Positions 25,255-33,282 of a DNA stretch of 64,000 nt are shown in pieces; position 1 is the stretch's first letter; each line of letters begins with the position of its first letter. The notes under the pieces were generated by a model, which had not been told where the DNA came from, ran no database searches, and was given only the letters and a program-made list of their open reading frames with translations. The DNA comes from Streptomyces sp. NBC_00250 (GTDB lineage: Bacteria; Actinomycetota; Actinomycetes; Streptomycetales; Streptomycetaceae). Position numbers and translations under genes: made by a program. The stretch covers positions 5,023,501 to 5,087,500 of the forward strand of contig NZ_CP108088.1 in the NCBI RefSeq assembly GCF_036192275.1. Reading direction: 5' to 3'.

Positions 25255-26015
25255 TGGGGGACGTGCAGGTGGCCGCGATGGGGGCCGCCGCGATCGTCTG
25301 GTGCGAGCAGGGAGTGCGGGAGCTGGTGCGCGGGCGGAGGGCGCGCGGGACGCGGCGTCGCTTGAGAGGTCTGCTTCCGGCCCCGGCCCCGCGACCGCGA
25401 AGGCTTCGGTCCGGGCCGCCGCGGTGGATGGCGCATTGGGTCGCGCCGCTCGGTGCGGCCGGGCTCGGCTGGGTGCTGTTCGGGGTGTTCGGCGGCCTGT
25501 CGGCCGGCGCCCTGGTGGCCGCGGGGGTGCGGCGGGGAGCGGCGCGCCGGTCCGCCGTGCCGGTGGACGCGGACGACGCGGCACGTCATCTTCCGCTCGC
25601 CGCGGATCTGTTGGCGGCCTGCGCCTCGGCCGGAGCCGGGCCGGGGGAGGCGGCGGAGGCCGTCGGGCGGTCCCTGGGCGGTCCGCTGGGCGAGCGGCTG
25701 ACCCGTACGGCGGCCGAGCTGCGGCTCGGTGGCGAACCGGCCGAGGTGTGGCGGAGGTTCGGTGCGATACCGGGCGCCTCGGGCCTCGCGCGCTGCATGG
25801 AACGGGCCGGTTCCTCGGGGGCGCCGGCGGCGGAGGCCGTCGCCCGGCACGCGGCCGCGCTGCGGTCGGCCCGCGCCCGTGCGGCGGCGGCCAGGGCACG
25901 CAGGGCACAGGTGCTGATCAGCGCCCCCGTGGGGCTCTGCTTCCTGCCGGCCTTCCTGGCGGTGGGGGTGGCCCCGGTGGTCATCGGCCTGGCGACGGGA
26001 CTCCTGGACGGATGA
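25254..26015 (+). CDS. tadC: TadC-like membrane protein (T2SS F family)
   Basis: A 253-residue partner of TadB. A short N-terminal helix, a second hydrophobic region (about 60-85) and a C-terminal pair (about 215-250) surround a T2SSF core with LPLAADLLAACASAGAGPGEA. The ATG overlaps the tadB stop as TGATG. After its stop, four perfect or near-perfect 18-bp repeats separate it from the pilin gene. As in other actinobacteria, the Tad proteins are shorter than those of proteobacteria. Confidence 0.85.
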   Translation: MGDVQVAAMGAAAIVWCEQGVRELVRGRRARGTRRRLRGLLPAPAPRPRRLRSGPPRWMAHWVAPLGAAGLGWVLFGVFGGLSAGALVAAGVRRGAARRSAVPVDADDAARHLPLAADLLAACASAGAGPGEAAEAVGRSLGGPLGERLTRTAAELRLGGEPAEVWRRFGAIPGASGLARCMERAGSSGAPAAEAVARHAAALRSARARAAAARARRAQVLISAPVGLCFLPAFLAVGVAPVVIGLATGLLDG

Positions 26016-26025
26016 ACGGCGTGAC

Positions 26026-26097
26026 ACGACGAGAAACACACGCACGACGAGAAACACACGCACGACGAGAAACACACGCACGACGAGAAACACACGC
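26026..26097 (+). repeat. Four tandem 18-bp A-rich repeats between tadC and the pilin gene
   Basis: ACGACGAGAAACACACGC four times without a mismatch (26026, 26044, 26062, 26080), then a degenerate fifth copy that runs into the ribosome binding site of the pilin gene. The A content is high for this genome. Confidence 0.95.
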
Positions 26098-26128
26098 AGG
26101 ACGAGAACGACGAATCGAGGAGGTCGGC

Positions 26129-26335
26129 ATGGCGGTCAAGGCGGCGGTGGGCGGTTGGTGGCGGGCGCGAAGGGAGGCCGCGCGCCGCGACGCGGGGATG
26201 ACCACGTCCGAGTACGCGGTGGGGACGATCGCGGCGGCGGGGTTCGCCGCGGTGCTGTACAAGATCGTGACCAGCGGGGCGGTCTCGGGAGCGCTGGAAT
26301 CGGTGATCGGGAAGGCTCTCGATGCGCCGTTCTGA
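26129..26335 (+). CDS. DUF4244 Flp-like prepilin
   Basis: A 68-residue protein, probably the major pilin of the Tad machine. A basic leader ends at Gly23; the mature part would begin MTTSEYAVGT with Glu at +5, the hallmark recognised by prepilin peptidases, followed by a hydrophobic helix (about 31-48). A strong GAGGAGG precedes the ATG, stronger than for its neighbours, consistent with high output. It overlaps the TadE-like gene by 14 bases. No prepilin peptidase gene lies in the window. Confidence 0.88.
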   Translation: MAVKAAVGGWWRARREAARRDAGMTTSEYAVGTIAAAGFAAVLYKIVTSGAVSGALESVIGKALDAPF

Positions 26336-26720
26336 ACGGGGCGACCGCGGTTTCGTGACGGTGGAGGCGGCGATGGTGCTGCCGGTCCTCGCCCTGTTCA
26401 CGGTGACCCTGCTCTGGGCCCTAGCGGCGGCCGCGGCGCAGATCCGCTGCGTGGACGCGGCGCGTGCCGGGGCACGGATCGTGGCCCGTTCCGAGCCCGT
26501 GGCCTCCGCCGAGTCGGCCGCGCGGGCCGCCGCTCCCGAGGGCGCCCGGGTCTCGGTGACGCGGTCGGGGGAGCTGTGGCGGGTGACGGTGGAGGCCGCC
26601 GCCCCGGGCCCCCGGGGCATGGGGCTGACCCTGCGGGCGGCCGCGGCGGCCCTCGCCGAGGACACGGCGGCGTCCGGCGGCCCGGCACCCGGCGCCCCGG
26701 AGAACGGGGGCCCGCCGTGA
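26322..26720 (+). CDS. TadE-like pseudopilin
   Basis: A 132-residue minor pilin. Gly10 is followed by FVTVEAAMVLPVL, again with Glu at +5, and a single hydrophobic helix to about residue 40; the rest is an extracellular Ala-rich domain. TadE-type proteins join Flp pilins in the pilus or prime its assembly. It overlaps both neighbours (14 bases with the pilin gene, GTGA with the next gene). Confidence 0.87.
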   Translation: MRRSERGDRGFVTVEAAMVLPVLALFTVTLLWALAAAAAQIRCVDAARAGARIVARSEPVASAESAARAAAPEGARVSVTRSGELWRVTVEAAAPGPRGMGLTLRAAAAALAEDTAASGGPAPGAPENGGPP

Positions 26721-27205
26721 CGGCCCGAGCACGGTCCCGGGGCGGCCGTCGGGCGGCCCTCCGCACCGACCGGGGCGCGGCGACCGTGTGGGTGGCGTTC
26801 GCGGCCTGTGCGCTGTGCGTGGTGTTCGGGGCGGTGCTCGCGCTGGGACAGGCGGTGGCGGCCCGGCACCGGGCCGGTGGAGCCGCCGACCTGGCGGCAC
26901 TCGCCGCCGCCGACCGGGCGCTGTGGGGCGAGGCCGAGGCCTGTGCCGCCGCTTCCCGGGTGGCCGCCGCGCAAGGCGCCGAGCTGGTGGGCTGCGCGGT
27001 GCGGGGCGAGCTCGCGGAGGTGACGGCCCGGGTCGTACGCGGCCCCTACCGGCCGGAGATCAGGTCCCGGGCGGGGCCTCCGGAGGCACCTGCTCCGCCG
27101 GCGGGGCTTCCGAGGGCACCTGCTCCGCCGGCGGGGCTTCCGGGGGCACCTGCTCCGCCGACGAGGCCGCCGGGGCGTCCGGGCCCTCCCTCAGGATTTC
27201 CGTGA
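26717..27205 (+). CDS. Helicase/secretion-neighbourhood TadE-like protein
   Basis: A 162-residue protein of the Rv3654c type. After DRGAATVWVAFAAC comes a hydrophobic helix (about 22-48) and an AADLAALAAAD segment typical of the family; the prepilin Glu is replaced (Thr-Val-Trp). In M. tuberculosis the homologue has been reported to act on the host. The last 48 residues are Pro/Ala/Gly repeats encoded by DNA that is also the antisense 3' end of the helicase gene: the two coding sequences overlap tail to tail by 146 bases. Confidence 0.82.
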   Translation: MTARARSRGGRRAALRTDRGAATVWVAFAACALCVVFGAVLALGQAVAARHRAGGAADLAALAAADRALWGEAEACAAASRVAAAQGAELVGCAVRGELAEVTARVVRGPYRPEIRSRAGPPEAPAPPAGLPRAPAPPAGLPGAPAPPTRPPGRPGPPSGFP

Positions 27206-29624
27206 GGAGGCGGACCGCGCCGCGCTTGTGGAGCGGGTCGTTGCCGTTGCCGCACTTCGGGGACTGGATGCAGGACGGGCAGCCCGCCTCGCACTCGCAG
27301 GAGGCGATGGCCTCCCGGGTGGCGGTCAGCCAGGCACGGGCCGTGTGGAAGGCGCGCTCGGCGAAGCCCGCGCCACCCGGATGGCCGTCGTACACGAAGA
27401 CGGTGGGCAGCAGGGTGTCGGGGTGGAGCGGCACGGAGACGCCGCCGATGTCCCAGCGGTCGCAGGTGGCGAAGAGCGGCAGCATGCCGATGGAGGCGTG
27501 TTCGGCGGCGTGCAGGGCGCCCCCGAGGATCTCCGGGGTGATCCGGGCGGCGTCGAGCTGGTCCTCGGTGACCGTCCACCACACGGCCCGGGTGCGCAGG
27601 GTGCGGGGCGGCAGGTCGAGCTTGGTCTCGCCGAGCACCTCGCCCGTGATCAGGCGGCGGCGCAGGAAGGAGACGACCTGGTTGGTGACCTCGACGGAGC
27701 CGTAGCAGAGGCGGCCGGCTCCCCAGGGGATCTCGGTCTCGGTGTCCAGGACGGTGATGGAGGTGGTGTCGCGGGCGGTGGTGGAGTACGGCGGGACGGC
27801 CTCCTCCACGAGGGCCACGGAGTCCTTGAGGTCGAGCTCCCGGACGAGGTAGGTGCGGCCCTGGTGGAGGTGGACGGCGCCCTCGTGGACGGCGGTGTGG
27901 GAGGCGGCCTCGTCGACGGTGCCGAGCAGCCGGCCCGTGCCGGACTCCACGATCCGGACGGGGCTGCCGCCGCCGCCCCGGATGTCGGTGAGGTCGGCGG
28001 CCCGCTCGCGGCGGGTCCAGTACCAGCCGGTCGAGCGGCGGCGCAGCAGGCCCGCGCCCTCCAGCTGGGGCAGCAGGTCGGGGACGGCCGGGCCGAAGAG
28101 CGCCAGGTCCGGTTCGGTCAGCGGGAGCTCCGCGGCGGCGGCGCACAGATGGGGGGCGAGGACGTAGGGGTTGTCGGGGTCCAGGACGGTCGACTCGACC
28201 GGCTGGTCGAAGATCGCCTCCGGGTGGTGGACCAGGAAGGTGTCCAGCGGGTCGTCGCGGGCGATCATGATCGCGAGGGCGCCCTCGCCCGATCGGCCGG
28301 CCCGGCCCGCCTGCTGCCAGAGGGAGGCCCGGGTGCCCGGGTAGCCGGCGATCAGGACCGCGTCCAGGCCCGAGACGTCCACGCCCAGCTCCAGGGCGGT
28401 CGTGGCGGCCAGGCCGAGGAGCTCGCCGGAGTGCAGGGCCCGCTCCAGGGCCCGGCGCTCCTCGGGCAGGTAGCCGCCGCGGTAGGCGGCGACCCGGCGG
28501 GCCAGTGAGCGGTCGGTCTCGGCGAGGCGTTCCTGGGCGATCACCGAGATCAGTTCGGCGCCGCGCCGGGAGCGTACGAAGGCGACCGTGCGGACGCCCT
28601 GCCGGGTCAGGTCGGTCAGCAGGTCGGCGGTCTCGGCGGTGGCGGTGCGCCGCACGGGCGCGCCGCGCTCGCCGTGCAGCTCGGTCAGCGGCGGCTCCCA
28701 CAGGGCGAAGACCAGCTCGCCGCGCGGGGAGGCGTCGTCGGAGACCTCGGTGACCGGCAGGCCGGTGAGGCGGCCGGCGGCGAGGGCGGGTTCCGCGGAG
28801 GTGGCGGAGGCGAGGAGGAAGACCGGCTCGGAGCCGTACCGGGCGCAGATCCGGCGCAGGCGCCGCAGCACCTGGGCGACGTGGGAGCCGAAGACGCCCC
28901 GGTAGGTGTGGCACTCGTCGATCACGACGTAGCGCAGGGAGCGCAGGAAGGAGGCCCACCTGGGGTGGGAGGGGAGTATGCCCCGGTGCAGCATGTCGGG
29001 GTTGGTCAGCACGTAGTTCGCGTACTGGCGGACCCACTCGCGTTCCTCGACGGGCGTGTCGCCGTCGTAGACGGCGGGGCGGATCCGGTTGCCGAGCGGG
29101 GCGGCCAGTTCCCGCACGGCGCGCCGCTGGTCGGCGGCGAGGGCCTTGGTGGGCGAGAGGTACAGGGCGGTGGTCCCGCGCCCGTTCGGTGCCTCCGAGC
29201 CGTCCAGGAGGGTGCTGAGGACCGGGGCGAGGTAGGCGAGCGACTTGCCCGAGGCGGTTCCGGTGGCGATCACCACGGATTCGCCGTCCAGGGCGTGCTC
29301 GGCGGCCTGTGCCTGGTGGGCCCAGGGGTGCTCGATCCCGGCCGACTGGACGGCCGCGATCACCTCCGGACGGATGCGATGCGGCCAGACGGCATGACGA
29401 CCCTCCCGGGCGGGCATGTGCTCCGTATGAGTGATGCGCGCGGCCCGACTCTCGCCCGAGGAGAGCCGGTCGAGGACCATGCCGGGGGAGGGGCGACTGC
29501 CCGTGTCCCCGGCCGGGTGACGGGGGCGCTGATTCTTGGCCATCGGCACCGAGTGTGTCACTGCCATGACGGACAATGCTTCCAAGGCGTCGTGCATGGC
29601 TGCTGGTAAGTGATTGAATGCCAT
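27060..29624 (-). CDS. DECH-box helicase of the MrfA/Hrq1 type
   Basis: An 854-residue superfamily 2 helicase. Walker A GTASGKS is at 122-128, Walker B is DECH near 237, and the C-terminal half carries a DUF1998/MZB zinc module with Cys pairs in CECEAGCPSCIQSPKC near 795-810. The B. subtilis homologue MrfA works in excision of mitomycin C lesions. The family is consistently adjacent to Tad genes in actinobacteria. The last 30 residues are three in-frame copies of an 11-residue PPAEQVPxEA unit. The start is uncertain: the ATG used has no clear ribosome binding site, and an in-frame ATG at 29567 is an alternative. Divergent from bldG. Confidence 0.88.
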   Translation of the reverse strand: MAFNHLPAAMHDALEALSVMAVTHSVPMAKNQRPRHPAGDTGSRPSPGMVLDRLSSGESRAARITHTEHMPAREGRHAVWPHRIRPEVIAAVQSAGIEHPWAHQAQAAEHALDGESVVIATGTASGKSLAYLAPVLSTLLDGSEAPNGRGTTALYLSPTKALAADQRRAVRELAAPLGNRIRPAVYDGDTPVEEREWVRQYANYVLTNPDMLHRGILPSHPRWASFLRSLRYVVIDECHTYRGVFGSHVAQVLRRLRRICARYGSEPVFLLASATSAEPALAAGRLTGLPVTEVSDDASPRGELVFALWEPPLTELHGERGAPVRRTATAETADLLTDLTRQGVRTVAFVRSRRGAELISVIAQERLAETDRSLARRVAAYRGGYLPEERRALERALHSGELLGLAATTALELGVDVSGLDAVLIAGYPGTRASLWQQAGRAGRSGEGALAIMIARDDPLDTFLVHHPEAIFDQPVESTVLDPDNPYVLAPHLCAAAAELPLTEPDLALFGPAVPDLLPQLEGAGLLRRRSTGWYWTRRERAADLTDIRGGGGSPVRIVESGTGRLLGTVDEAASHTAVHEGAVHLHQGRTYLVRELDLKDSVALVEEAVPPYSTTARDTTSITVLDTETEIPWGAGRLCYGSVEVTNQVVSFLRRRLITGEVLGETKLDLPPRTLRTRAVWWTVTEDQLDAARITPEILGGALHAAEHASIGMLPLFATCDRWDIGGVSVPLHPDTLLPTVFVYDGHPGGAGFAERAFHTARAWLTATREAIASCECEAGCPSCIQSPKCGNGNDPLHKRGAVRLLTEILREGPDAPAASSAEQVPPEAPPAEQVPSEAPPAEQVPPEAPPGT
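27075..27172. repeat. 33-bp coding repeat in the overlapping gene ends
   Basis: Three copies of a 33-bp unit read in frame on both strands: as PPAEQVPxEA in the helicase and as APAPPAGLP in the TadE-like protein. Its unit length keeps both frames open. Confidence 0.9.
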
Positions 29625-29670
29625 CGCGGCTGGCGATCAGTTCCCTGACTCCGCCCGGGAGACCCAGTGG

Positions 29671-29682
29671 GAACGATCGTTC
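29671..29682. promoter_or_regulatory. Palindrome upstream of bldG
   Basis: GAACGATCGTTC, a perfect 12-bp palindrome 24-35 bases before the bldG start, in the short gap shared with the helicase gene. Confidence 0.4.
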
Positions 29683-29705
29683 GATAGCAAGGTGCTGGAG
29701 GATCC

Positions 29706-30059
29706 GTGGACCTGTCCCTGTCGACTCGCAATGTGTCCGGCGCTGGTGGTGACCGTACGGTCGTCGAGGTCGGTGGCGAGATTGATGTGTATACCGCGCC
29801 CAAGCTGCGCGAGCAGTTGGTCGAGTTGGTGAACGACGGCAGCTACCACCTGGTTGTCGACATGGAGGGCGTGGACTTCCTCGACTCCACGGGCCTCGGT
29901 GTGCTCGTCGGCGGTCTGAAGCGCGTCCGCGCGCATGAGGGATCGCTGCGTCTGGTCTGCAACCAGGAGCGCATTCTCAAGATTTTCCGGATCACGGGTC
30001 TCACCAAGGTGTTCCCGATCCACACCTCGGTCGACGAGGCCGTCAACGCCGTCGACTGA
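29706..30059 (+). CDS. bldG: BldG anti-anti-sigma factor
   Basis: A 117-residue STAS-domain anti-sigma-factor antagonist required for aerial mycelium and antibiotic formation in S. coelicolor. The phosphorylatable Ser61 lies in [10 protein letters not shown]; the corresponding S. coelicolor residue is Ser57, the difference being a 4-residue insertion near residue 10. GGAGG lies 6 bases before the GTG. The downstream ATPase gene follows after 15 bases and forms the expected partner. Sequence identity with the known protein over the visible length is very high from memory. Confidence 0.96.
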   Translation: MDLSLSTRNVSGAGGDRTVVEVGGEIDVYTAPKLREQLVELVNDGSYHLVVDMEGVDFLDSTGLGVLVGGLKRVRAHEGSLRLVCNQERILKIFRITGLTKVFPIHTSVDEAVNAVD

Positions 30060-30074
30060 GCCCAGGGGGTTCGT

Positions 30075-30533
30075 ATGGCCACCGTTGAACTCCGCTTCAG
30101 CGCTCAGCCCGAGCACGTCCGCACGGCCCGTCTCGTGGCCGCTGCGGTCGCGCGTCGGGCCGGGGTGGACGAGGCTGTCCTCGACGAGGTGCGTCTCGCC
30201 GTGGGAGAGGCGTGTTCGCGTGCCGTCGGGCTGCACCGCAGCAACGACGTCGCGACGCCCATCAGGGTCGTGCTGACCGAGGAGGAGAAGACGTTCTCCA
30301 TCGAGGTCGGCGACGAGGTCCCGGGCGCGGGGGTGGCGGCGGCCGATGCCGCCGGTGTCCCCGGCGCGCGGGCAGCGGCCCCGGCCGAGGAATTCGACGA
30401 CGCCGACGGTGAGGACGAGATGGGGCTCGCGGTGATCCGCGGGCTCGTCGACGATGTCGAGGTGAGCGCCGGCGAGGACGGCGGCACCATCCGGATGAGC
30501 TGGCCGGTGAGTTCGGCGGACGTCCTGTCCTGA
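30075..30533 (+). CDS. RsbW-like anti-sigma/ATPase partner of BldG
   Basis: A 152-residue GHKL-type protein, homologue of the putative anti-sigma factor co-transcribed with bldG in S. coelicolor. RsbW-type proteins bind a sigma factor or phosphorylate their antagonist. The N-box reads LAVGEACSRAV; where active family members have Asn (EAxxNAV), this protein has Arg. The G-box region contains an acidic insertion rich in Ala, Asp and Glu (about 95-115). It may thus bind rather than hydrolyse ATP. A strong terminator follows. Confidence 0.85.
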   Translation: MATVELRFSAQPEHVRTARLVAAAVARRAGVDEAVLDEVRLAVGEACSRAVGLHRSNDVATPIRVVLTEEEKTFSIEVGDEVPGAGVAAADAAGVPGARAAAPAEEFDDADGEDEMGLAVIRGLVDDVEVSAGEDGGTIRMSWPVSSADVLS

Positions 30534-30555
30534 CCCGTACACGCACAGTTCCGAG

Positions 30556-30600
30556 CGCGACGAGAAGAGGCCCTGCCCTGCAGGGCCTCTTCTCGTCGCG
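30556..30600. terminator. Terminator of the bldG operon
   Basis: A perfect 20-bp stem (30556-30575 with 30581-30600) around a 5-base loop, 22 bases after the stop codon; among the strongest hairpins in the window. Confidence 0.95.
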
Positions 30601-30709
30601 CCGCCGGCGCGTTCTCGTTGTGCGCCATCGCCCGCCCCGAGACCCGGCCCCTGATTGGTGCATCCGCGCGGGGGTTTCCGGCATCCCCGTACGTGCCGGT
30701 TTGTCTCCC

Positions 30710-30715
30710 TATGAT
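30710..30715 (+). promoter_or_regulatory. -10 of a leaderless hppA transcript
   Basis: TATGAT ends 8 bases before the hppA ATG at 30724; no Shine-Dalgarno sequence precedes the start. It is the best -10 match of this kind in the window. Confidence 0.5.
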
Positions 30716-30723
30716 CCGTCCCC

Positions 30724-33033
30724 ATGTACCCCACTTCTCTCGCCGCGGCGGTGCTCACGAGCGGGAACCGGACGATCGTGTACGTCGTCGGGGCCGTCGC
30801 TCTCGCCGCGCTGGTCGTCGCGCGGCTCCTCGTCCGCCAGGTGCTCAGGGCCGGTGAGGGCACCGAGAGGATGCGGGAGATCGCCGCAGCCGTGCAGGAG
30901 GGGGCCAACGCCTACCTCGCGCGGCAGCTGCGGACCCTCGCCGTCTTCGCGTTCGTCGTGTTCTTCCTGCTGATGCTGCTGCCCGCGGACAACTGGTCAC
31001 AGCGCGCCGGACGTTCCCTGTTCTTCCTGGTCGGGGCTTTGTTCTCGGCGGTCACCGGGTACATCGGCATGCGACTCGCCGTACGCGCCAACGTGCGCGT
31101 CGCGGCGGCCGCCAGGGAGGCCACCCCGGCCAAGGGCGAACCCGAGAAGAACCTGACGGAGGTCGCGCACCGGGCCATGCGGATCGCGTTCCGTACGGGC
31201 GGGGTCGTCGGCATGTGCACCGTCGGCCTCGGCCTCCTCGGGGCCGCCTGTGTCGTCCTCGTCTACGCGGCCGACGCGCCCAAGGTCCTGGAGGGATTCG
31301 GGCTCGGCGCCGCGCTCATCGCCATGTTCATGCGCGTGGGCGGCGGCATCTTCACCAAGGCCGCCGACGTCGGCGCAGACCTGGTCGGCAAGGTCGAGCA
31401 GGGCATCCCCGAGGACGATCCGCGCAACGCGGCCACCATCGCCGACAACGTGGGCGACAACGTCGGCGACTGCGCGGGCATGGCGGCCGACCTCTTCGAG
31501 TCGTACGCCGTCACCCTGGTCGCCGCGCTCATCCTCGGCAAGGCGGCCTTCGGCGACCACGGCCTGGCGTTTCCCCTGATCGTGCCCGCGATCGGCGTGA
31601 TCACCGCGGTGATCGGCATCTTCGCGGTCTCCCCCCGGCACGGCGACCGCGGCGGGATGACCGCGATCAACCGCGGCTTCCTCGTCTCGGCGGTGATCTC
31701 GCTCGCCGGTGTCGCCGTCGCCGCCTTCACGTATCTGCCCTCCTCCTACGCCGAGCTCCGGGGAGTCACCGAGCCGGGCATCCACGACCACGCCGGCGAT
31801 CCCCGGGTCCTCGCCCTGGTCGCCGTCGCCCTCGGTATCGTCCTCGCCGCGCTCATCCAGCAGCTCACCGGCTACTTCACGGAGACGAGCCGGCGGCCGG
31901 TCAGGGACATCGGCAAGTCCTCGCTCACCGGCCCCGCTACCGTCGTCCTCGCGGGCGTGGCCCTCGGCATGGAGTCCGCCGTCTACACGGCGCTCCTGAT
32001 CGGCCTCGCCGTGTACGGGGCGTTCCTGCTCGGCGGTGCCTCGATCATGCTCGCGCTGTTCGCGGTCGCCCTCGCCGGTACGGGCCTGCTCACCACCGTC
32101 GGGGTGATCGTCGCCATGGACACCTTCGGACCGGTCGCCGACAACGCCCAGGGCATCGCGGAGATGTCCGGGGACGTCCAGGGCGCGGGCGCCCAGGTCC
32201 TCACCGACCTCGACGCCGTCGGCAACACGACGAAGGCCATCACCAAGGGCATCGCCATCGCCACCGCCGTACTCGCCGCCTCGGCGCTGTTCGGCTCGTA
32301 CCGGGACGCCATCGCGACCTCCGTCGCCGAGGTCGGCGCGAGGGCGAACGAGCTGACGCTCTCGATGGACATCTCACAGCCCAACAACCTCTTCGGGCTG
32401 ATCCTCGGCTCGGCGGTCGTCTTCCTGTTCTCGGGGCTCGCGATCAACGCCGTGTCGCGGTCGGCGGGTTCGGTGGTGTACGAGGTGCGGCGGCAGTTCC
32501 GCGAGCACCCCGGGATCATGAACTACACCGAGAAGCCCGAGTACGGACGGGTCGTCGACATCTGCACCAGGGACGCGCTGCGCGAACTCGCCACGCCCGG
32601 GCTGCTCGCCGTGATGGCCCCGATCGCCGTCGGCTTCGCGCTGGGCGTCGGACCGCTCGGCTCGTACCTCGCGGGCGCGATCGGTACGGGCGCGCTGATG
32701 GCGGTCTTCCTCGCCAACTCCGGTGGCGCCTGGGACAACGCGAAGAAGCTGGTCGAGGACGGGAACCACGGCGGCAAGGGCAGCGAGGCGCACGAGGCGA
32801 CCGTCATCGGGGACACCGTCGGCGACCCGTTCAAGGACACCGCGGGACCGGCGATCAACCCGCTCCTGAAGGTGATGAACCTGGTCGCGCTGCTCATCGC
32901 CCCGGCCGTGGTGCGGTTCGGTCACGGGAGTGATGCCAGCGCCGGTCTGCGGGCGGGGGTCGCGGCGTTCGCGCTCGCCGTCGTCATCGGCGCCGTGTGG
33001 GTCTCCAAGAGGCGTTCGGTGGCGGTGTCCTGA
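30724..33033 (+). CDS. hppA: Membrane-bound proton-translocating pyrophosphatase
   Basis: A 769-residue, about 16-helix pump that hydrolyses pyrophosphate and moves protons out of the cytoplasm. The catalytic signature DVGADLVGKVEQGIPEDDPRN with a second acidic loop DNVGDNVGDCAGMAADLFESY-like region is complete. The GNTTKA motif has Lys where potassium-dependent enzymes have Ala, so this is the potassium-independent class, as in S. coelicolor. It is monocistronic with its own promoter; a 12-bp TTCCGTACGCGC-type repeat follows the stop. Confidence 0.96.
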   Translation: MYPTSLAAAVLTSGNRTIVYVVGAVALAALVVARLLVRQVLRAGEGTERMREIAAAVQEGANAYLARQLRTLAVFAFVVFFLLMLLPADNWSQRAGRSLFFLVGALFSAVTGYIGMRLAVRANVRVAAAAREATPAKGEPEKNLTEVAHRAMRIAFRTGGVVGMCTVGLGLLGAACVVLVYAADAPKVLEGFGLGAALIAMFMRVGGGIFTKAADVGADLVGKVEQGIPEDDPRNAATIADNVGDNVGDCAGMAADLFESYAVTLVAALILGKAAFGDHGLAFPLIVPAIGVITAVIGIFAVSPRHGDRGGMTAINRGFLVSAVISLAGVAVAAFTYLPSSYAELRGVTEPGIHDHAGDPRVLALVAVALGIVLAALIQQLTGYFTETSRRPVRDIGKSSLTGPATVVLAGVALGMESAVYTALLIGLAVYGAFLLGGASIMLALFAVALAGTGLLTTVGVIVAMDTFGPVADNAQGIAEMSGDVQGAGAQVLTDLDAVGNTTKAITKGIAIATAVLAASALFGSYRDAIATSVAEVGARANELTLSMDISQPNNLFGLILGSAVVFLFSGLAINAVSRSAGSVVYEVRRQFREHPGIMNYTEKPEYGRVVDICTRDALRELATPGLLAVMAPIAVGFALGVGPLGSYLAGAIGTGALMAVFLANSGGAWDNAKKLVEDGNHGGKGSEAHEATVIGDTVGDPFKDTAGPAINPLLKVMNLVALLIAPAVVRFGHGSDASAGLRAGVAAFALAVVIGAVWVSKRRSVAVS

Positions 33034-33065
33034 CGTGCCGTCCGTACCGGTCCCCGTATGCCGGT

Positions 33066-33135
33066 GTTCGTACGTGCTTCCGTACGCGCTTCCGTACGGG
33101 GAGTCCGCGCGTGAGTCCGTACGTGGTGTCCGTCT
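33066..33135 (+). repeat. 12-bp repeats after hppA
   Basis: About six imperfect copies of a TTCCGTACGCGC-like unit beginning 33 bases after the hppA stop codon. All share CCGTACG or its variants. Confidence 0.7.
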
Positions 33136-33185
33136 CATTTCCGGGCGCGTCGGGGGCGCGTGAGACGTCTCTCCCTTGGGTCAAA

Positions 33186-33202
33186 AGACTGCAATACAGT
33201 CT
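33186..33202. promoter_or_regulatory. Inverted repeat before the lipoprotein gene
   Basis: AGACTG, 5-base spacer, CAGTCT. It lies about 80 bases before the lipoprotein start, upstream of a GGAAG (33223) and TATGTT (33244) that may be its promoter. Confidence 0.35.
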
Positions 33203-33282
33203 GAATCCGTCGTACGAAAGGTGGAAGTAGCCCGTTCGGCGTGTATGTTCCGGGGCCGAGAGCCTTGGAAGGGACCGATCCG

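Noticed and set aside
26026..26097. Direct repeats as a possible CRISPR array
   Set aside because: Units abut with no spacers and there are no cas genes.
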